Both the position numbers and the translations under genes were made by a program. Positions 60,009 to 64,000 of a DNA stretch of 64,000 nt are shown here, piece by piece. Numbering within the stretch: position 1 is the first letter of the stretch; each line of letters begins with the position of its first letter. Source of the stretch: UBA4660 sp034408895 (GTDB lineage: Bacteria; Bacteroidota; Bacteroidia; Flavobacteriales_D; Sanyastnellaceae); contig JAWXCI010000034.1 of the NCBI GenBank assembly GCA_034408895.1, positions 5,918 to 69,917 of the forward strand, written 5' to 3'. A model generated the notes under the pieces. It was not told the origin of the DNA, ran no database searches, and saw nothing but the letters and a program-made list of their open reading frames with translations.

Positions 60009-61477
60009 TGAAAAAAAATCCATACCACAACAGTATTCTGCTGAAGCTTTCATTCATGTTACTCACTCTGATGCTGCTGGTTGGCCTTGCCTACGTGGTG
60101 ATCACCGCATATGCAGCGCGCAACTATTTTCTGGAAACCACGCAGCGGTTGAATGCGCAAGTGGCAGAGCACCTCGTGAAAGAAGTACCACCATTTAATA
60201 ACGGTGTGGTGAATGAAGAAGCACTGGGGAAAATCATGCATAGTATGATGGCGGTAAACCCAGCGCTTGAAGTTTATCTGCTTGACAGTGCGGGAACGAT
60301 TCTCTCGTATGTAGTTCTTGACAAAAAAGTGAAACTGAAATCGGTGGATGTGCAGCCGGTAAAAAAATTCATTGCCGACAGCGGGCAATTTTTTCTTGAG
60401 GGTGATGACCCGCGTAATCCCGGGAAGAAAGTAGTGTTCTCTTCAGCACCCGTTGTCGAAAACAATGCGCTGCTTGGTTATGTCTATATCGTTTTGCAAA
60501 GCGAAGAATATGAAAACGTGACGGACGCTCTTGTGGGCAGTTACTTCCTGCGTGTGGGAACTTTTAGTTTTGGGTTGACACTCGTTGTTGCCTTTGCACT
60601 TGGCCTTTTGCTCATCTTCATTCTTACACGAAGCATTCGTAAAATCCAGTCGGGTGTAAAAGCATTTGAAGATGGAGAATATCAGGCACGAATTCCTGTA
60701 AACGGAAATGATGAAATGGCTCAACTTGCGGTGAGCATTAACTCGATGGCCGATACCATCCTGCGAAATATCGAAGACCTGAAACAAGTGGACAGCCTGC
60801 GCAGGGAACTCATCGCCAACGTGTCACACGACCTGCGTAGTCCCATGACAGTGATTCATGGCTTTGTGGAAACTTACCTGATGAAAAAGGATTCGCTCTC
60901 GCAAGAGGAACAGAAGCAATACCTGGAAGCCATCCTGTTCAACAGCGAAAAATTGCGCAAACTGGTAGCCGATCTTTTTGAACTTTCGAAACTGGAAGCC
61001 AAACAGGTGGTGCTGCACAAGGAGCCGTTCATGATGAATGAATTGCTCTCTGAAATGTGTACGCAATTCGCACTGCTGGCCACACAAAAGGAAATAAAAC
61101 TGGAAAGTAAGATTCCGCAAAAAATGCCACCACTTCTTGCCGATCTCGATTTGCTGAGTCGTGCGCTGCACAATCTTTTTGACAATGCAATGAAGTACAC
61201 ACAGCAAAACGGCTTGGTAAAACTGATAGCAAATGTGAACGGCAACAATCTGGAAATTTCATTATCGAACAGTGGCGAGGGAATACGTGAAGAAGAATTG
61301 CCGCATGTCTTCGATCGTTACTACAAAGCCACCAATTCAGGCAATGCACACCAAAGCACCGGACTCGGATTGGCCATTGCGCAAAAAATAATGCACCTGC
61401 ACAATGGGAGCATTCGAGTGTTGAGCAAGCCCGGGGTGGATACTACATTTCTTTTGAGTATTCCATTGCGCGATTAA
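60008..61477 (+). CDS. Sensor histidine kinase
   Basis: A 489-residue membrane kinase. TM1 at about 12-35, a periplasmic sensor of about 140 residues, TM2 at about 180-205 (FSFGLTLVVAFALGLLLIFIL), a HAMP segment (SIRKIQSGVKAFEDGEYQARIPV), HisKA with phospho-His274 in ELIANVSHDLRSPMTVIHGF, and HATPase with LHNLFDNAMKYTQ (N box), SNSGEGI (G1) and STGLGLAIAQKI (G2). It phosphorylates the response regulator encoded just upstream. The sensed signal is unknown. Confidence 0.93.
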   Translation: MKKNPYHNSILLKLSFMLLTLMLLVGLAYVVITAYAARNYFLETTQRLNAQVAEHLVKEVPPFNNGVVNEEALGKIMHSMMAVNPALEVYLLDSAGTILSYVVLDKKVKLKSVDVQPVKKFIADSGQFFLEGDDPRNPGKKVVFSSAPVVENNALLGYVYIVLQSEEYENVTDALVGSYFLRVGTFSFGLTLVVAFALGLLLIFILTRSIRKIQSGVKAFEDGEYQARIPVNGNDEMAQLAVSINSMADTILRNIEDLKQVDSLRRELIANVSHDLRSPMTVIHGFVETYLMKKDSLSQEEQKQYLEAILFNSEKLRKLVADLFELSKLEAKQVVLHKEPFMMNELLSEMCTQFALLATQKEIKLESKIPQKMPPLLADLDLLSRALHNLFDNAMKYTQQNGLVKLIANVNGNNLEISLSNSGEGIREEELPHVFDRYYKATNSGNAHQSTGLGLAIAQKIMHLHNGSIRVLSKPGVDTTFLLSIPLRD

Positions 61478-61565
61478 GTGAATCCTTGCAATTGCAAGCA
61501 CTTCATTCAATGTTTTACTCCTGTCCCATTCCATGCACCTCAAATTTCTAACATTCGGATAACTG

Positions 61566-61593
61566 TCCATGAACTCTCCGTGAACTTCATGGA
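61566..61593 (+). promoter_or_regulatory. Tandem TGAAC box before the lipoprotein gene
   Basis: TGAAC at 61570 and 61581 (11-bp period), nested in an inverted repeat TCCATGAA / TTCATGGA. It shares 14 of 16 bases with the box before the response regulator (TGAACTCTnnGTGAAC), 36 bp before the ATG at 61629. Confidence 0.5.
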
Positions 61594-61628
61594 AGTGCTT
61601 TGCGGCATAAAATTTAATCCCAATACAA

Positions 61629-62564
61629 ATGAAAAAAATGAACATGGCGGCTATCCTCTTTGCCGCCTTAGCACTCGCTTCGTGCAAAAAAGATGAAGAA
61701 GAACAAATGATGGATCCCGTAGTGGAAACACCATTAAATCCTGCCACATCAGCACATCAATCTGTAGATCGCTTTAGTATTGACGCTGGCACACTGATGA
61801 TTCGTGATGGTGTGAACGGTTTGCCTGCGGTAAATGTCGCTGTCAATTTCGACATGGCACCCTTCATTACCAAAGGCCTCGGCCCGGGTGGCGAAGATGT
61901 GGAGTACTATAACTTTGACGTGATGTCCACCAACCCTGCTCCCATTTACGTGTTGTTCAAGTCGGGCAGTGCTACTCCGGTGGCCGGCCAGCTCAACATT
62001 GTGGATGTAATTCCGGGCGACAATTCCTACAACGATTTCTGGAATGTGGTGATGGTAACAGTGCCTGACAGCTATGTGGCCAATACCGTAACAAGCGTAA
62101 CAGAAATTTTTTCGAAAGGATATGCTACTACCAATTCTGACATCATTGTGAACTGTCCAATAGTACCCAGCGGTTCCACCGCAACCAAACGTTTTGGTTC
62201 CTCTGACACAGGTCTTACACAAGGATGGTACAACGACAAAGTGGTACACTACTTCAACTTTGCAGAAGCACCAATCATGGGTAGCGATGTGCCGCTTTCA
62301 CCAATTTACGTCACCTTCAACATCAACCCTGATATGGCTGGTGGCGGCCCGCCTTCAGGTTTTGTTACAGAAGTTGGAACCGACCAAACGCACAATGTAT
62401 TGGCCAGCCTTCCAGGCGATAGCGATTACTCACCACTGTGGTCAGTGAGTGTTTATGACAACAACGATTTCGCAACAGTGAGTAGTCTGAGTTCTGCAAG
62501 TTCCTCAACCATCATGGCGATGGATGTGATGACGGTGAACTGCCCTGTTGTTGCCGTGAACTGA
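61629..62564 (+). CDS. Hypothetical lipoprotein with two repeated domains
   Basis: A 311-residue lipoprotein (MAAILFAALALASCKKDEEE, lipobox Cys19). It holds two similar domains: one with PAPIYVLFKSGSATPVAGQLNIVDVIPGDNSYNDFWNVVMVTVPDSYV and one with LSPIYVTFNINPDMAGGGPP, then NVLASLPGDSDYSPLWSVSVYDN. The shared PGDxxYxxxWxVxVxx pattern marks the duplication. Family function is not known to me. It carries the same tandem TGAAC box as the two-component genes, so it is probably a target of that regulator. A terminator follows at 62610. Confidence 0.75.
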   Translation: MKKMNMAAILFAALALASCKKDEEEQMMDPVVETPLNPATSAHQSVDRFSIDAGTLMIRDGVNGLPAVNVAVNFDMAPFITKGLGPGGEDVEYYNFDVMSTNPAPIYVLFKSGSATPVAGQLNIVDVIPGDNSYNDFWNVVMVTVPDSYVANTVTSVTEIFSKGYATTNSDIIVNCPIVPSGSTATKRFGSSDTGLTQGWYNDKVVHYFNFAEAPIMGSDVPLSPIYVTFNINPDMAGGGPPSGFVTEVGTDQTHNVLASLPGDSDYSPLWSVSVYDNNDFATVSSLSSASSSTIMAMDVMTVNCPVVAVN

Positions 62565-62609
62565 TCTAACGAGTGATTAGCTCCATATAAATTTTCAGGA
62601 AGAATAATG

Positions 62610-62646
62610 CCCCGGAAGTACATAAAGTGCTTCCGGGGTTTTTTTC
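62610..62646 (+). terminator. Rho-independent terminator after the lipoprotein gene
   Basis: CCCCGGAAG and CTTCCGGGG arms around an 11-nt loop followed by TTTTTTT; 46 bp after the stop codon. Confidence 0.85.
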
Positions 62647-63375
62647 TTTTACATGTGTCGTATACGCATCATTGCAACAGAATAAAGCCACCATCGTTGC
62701 CCCACTCGCGCACGACTCCAGACTCGTGCGCTTGATCTGCAAGTCTCCGGGCTTGCTATACCTCTGTCCATCCTGTTCCTCACGCAGTTAAAATATGAAT
62801 TGGGGTTGTCGAGGTGTCCTCAAGATTTCATGAACGGAATTATTGCTAGGGAATTTTTGGCCAGACTTGCACCATAACAAACCGTTGCAGTGAACACTTC
62901 CGACTTGCTGATTTTCCTTGGCACCTACGGTACCATTTGCAACTAGACCGCTTCGCTAAAAACAATCTGTCTTTACAAAGCCCCAGAGAATTTTGAAATT
63001 CTTCGGGGCTTTTTTATGGCATGAAACTCATAAATGGGGATTAGGAACCAGCATTCCACCCTGCCCGCTTATGAATTCGCTGATCACGCAATCACATTCT
63101 TCAAGGCTGAAAAAATTTGTGCCTGACCTCAGTGATTTTGGTTTGTCTTATCCGTTGTTGTTCTTCTTTGGTTGGGCTGCATAGCCGTTATGGGTGGGGG
63201 CAGTTCGTTTTGCGGCTTTGCGAAGAAGCGGATTTCGAAGCACTCAACCATCTGCCAGCACTGAATCCCGATTCTCGCGGTACAAATCTTCATTTAAGCA
63301 ATGAACTCGCATTTATTGCCAAACACATTTTAGCGCCAGTTTTTATTTTTGTCATAAGAATCAGTGTCATAAATA
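62647..63375. other. Gene-free accessory stretch with repeat elements
   Basis: No convincing gene. It holds a dyad GCGCACGA / TCGTGCGC at about 62705-62730, followed by text (GATCTGCAAGTCTCCGGGCT) that I associate with a dispersed Bacteroidota repeat, though this is from memory. It also holds an orphan terminator at 62977-63016 and a segment at about 63165-63200 (reverse complement reads CCATAACGGCTATGCAGCC). A similar TAAYG...TGCAGC string stands at 63873-63887. Confidence 0.4.
62977..63016 (+). terminator. Orphan terminator-like hairpin
   Basis: AAAGCCCC and GGGGCTTTTTT with inner paired AGAATTT / AAATTCT. There is no gene in the 330 bases before it, so it may be the leftover end of a lost gene or terminate a small RNA. 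Confidence 0.6.
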
Positions 63376-63846
63376 TCAAAATGATGGAGTTCCAATAACT
63401 CTATATTTTTTCTTTTTTCTGAAAAGTCCTTTCCGGTCATTTTTTCCCTTAATCTTTTTATTGTTTGATTTGTCAGTTTGAATAGTGTCAGTATTATTTA
63501 ATTCAGGGTCAATCTTAATAGTTTCATTTTTCGTCCTTGTTGTGTCAATTGTCTGAGCAGACAATGGTTTAACGCCAAAACCTAGAAATGAAAGTAAAGT
63601 CAAAAGATAAAAAATAGAATGTCGGAGGAAGGTCCTTTTTTGTTGTCCGTGCAGCTGGTCAACGGTAAATATTCCACAAGTGTCTGGCGTTATTGCACAT
63701 TTTATTTCTTCTTGAGTTTTTTGTGTAAAGTCGATGATTGTCTTTGAACACGATTTACAAAAATAATTGTCTCCGTTCTTGTCCATTCTCATCAATAGAA
63801 ACGGGCAAGGGTTTTCAACTTTTAGTTTGACAGTCATTAGACTCAT
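63376..63846 (-). CDS. Hypothetical membrane protein with Bacteroidota FCxxC...DFT N-terminal motif
   Basis: A 156-residue protein. The N-terminus (NPCPFLLMRMDKNGDNYFCKSCSKTIIDFTQKTQEEI) matches a cysteine motif seen at the start of many Bacteroidota proteins (FCxxCxKxVxDFTxMTxxEI), possibly a zinc-binding region. One membrane helix follows (FYLLTLLSFLGFGVKPLSAQ) and then a charged tail rich in T, N, D and K. Starts at 63846 and 63837 are both possible. It sits alone in repeat-rich accessory DNA near the window end; the last 150 bases show no gene. Function unknown. Confidence 0.55.
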   Translation of the reverse strand: MSLMTVKLKVENPCPFLLMRMDKNGDNYFCKSCSKTIIDFTQKTQEEIKCAITPDTCGIFTVDQLHGQQKRTFLRHSIFYLLTLLSFLGFGVKPLSAQTIDTTRTKNETIKIDPELNNTDTIQTDKSNNKKIKGKNDRKGLFRKKKKYRVIGTPSF

Positions 63847-64000
63847 TGTAGTCTTATGGTAAAATTGGTGCTAATGTTTTGCAGCGGCAAGAGGTTGGCG
63901 ATTTCGGAGACAAAAACTGTCTGCCACCACAACCCCGAAGGGCTCACGAATTCGATTGAAAATAAAACCAGCATGAGTAAAACTTGATACGAAGCACAAA

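Noticed and set aside
62993..63184. A 63-residue plus-strand frame
   Set aside because: It begins within the orphan terminator hairpin and has no protein-like pattern.
63117..63398. A 93-residue plus-strand frame
   Set aside because: Part of it (EEADFEALNHLPALNPDSRG) looks protein-like, but the start is unrelated, it crosses the repeat-like segment near 63180 and runs into the minus-strand gene; no family was recognised.
1..64000. tRNA, rRNA and riboswitch search by eye
   Set aside because: No cloverleaf with a TTCGAATC-like T-loop, no rRNA-like sequence and no known riboswitch core was seen in the intergenic regions; weak structured RNAs could have been missed without a covariance search.

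Overview
This window is chromosomal DNA from a member of the Bacteroidota, probably an environmental or uncultured lineage. The evidence is two proteins with the gliding-motility (CHU_C / type B) C-terminal sorting domain of the type IX secretion system (T9SS), one of them next to a PorP/SprF-like gene; a DUF6089 (PorG-like) outer-membrane protein; the Bacteroidota layout of the cytochrome oxidase accessory genes; an atpD-atpC pair apart from the other ATP synthase genes; and promoter -7 boxes of the TAnnTTTG type. Many of these boxes read TAnnTTYG followed by a C-rich GCGCCC-like stretch. No rRNA, tRNA, CRISPR array or intact transposase was seen.

Layout. 0-8.5 kb: a flippase, then a TetR-regulated tripartite efflux operon (TetR, TolC, lipoprotein adaptor, RND pump). 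8.5-13.5 kb: dCMP deaminase, gmd and a large AddA-like helicase-nuclease. 13.7-16.9 kb: an accessory patch with a chimeric pseudogene and two intact tandem TolB-like propeller lipoproteins. 17-26.3 kb: housekeeping genes (redoxin, TM2 protein, queA, truB, an acyltransferase fused to a degenerate AMP-binding domain, obgE, and an adenylate kinase with a long histone-H1-like lysine-rich tail). 26.4-31 kb: T9SS cargo plus PorP/SprF, then lpdA. 31-39.3 kb: a broken antitoxin-like gene, then ctaB and the terminal oxidase accessory cluster (two subunit III genes, subunit IV, two SCO-like proteins, DUF420). The cluster is split by about 1 kb of accessory DNA that has its own operator-like palindrome and promoter. 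39.3-48.8 kb: OmpA-family protein, PorG-like protein, FMN oxidoreductase, second T9SS cargo, atpD-atpC, ribF, leucine-rich repeat protein, pnuC. 48.9-55.4 kb: a surface-carbohydrate-like trio (DUF4910 protein, GT-B-like protein, cysC), an M28 peptidase, an SDR and a nitroreductase. 55.5-64 kb: TolC plus MacA-like adaptor, tsaB, a two-component system, a lipoprotein carrying the same upstream direct repeat as the response regulator, then mostly non-coding accessory DNA with one CxxC-motif membrane protein.

The points most worth a second look are: (1) adenylate kinase carrying about 165 residues of SPKK-type repeats, joined through what looks like a translated intergenic palindrome; (2) interspersed palindromic repeats that supply stop codons or in-frame insertions in several genes (RND operon, adk, tsaB); (3) a shared tandem TGAAC box in front of the response regulator and a nearby lipoprotein; (4) the chimeric remnant heading the TolB-like lipoprotein array; and (5) the insertion splitting the oxidase cluster. 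No single locus can be proved from sequence alone to be a new system; the adk fusion is the strongest candidate.
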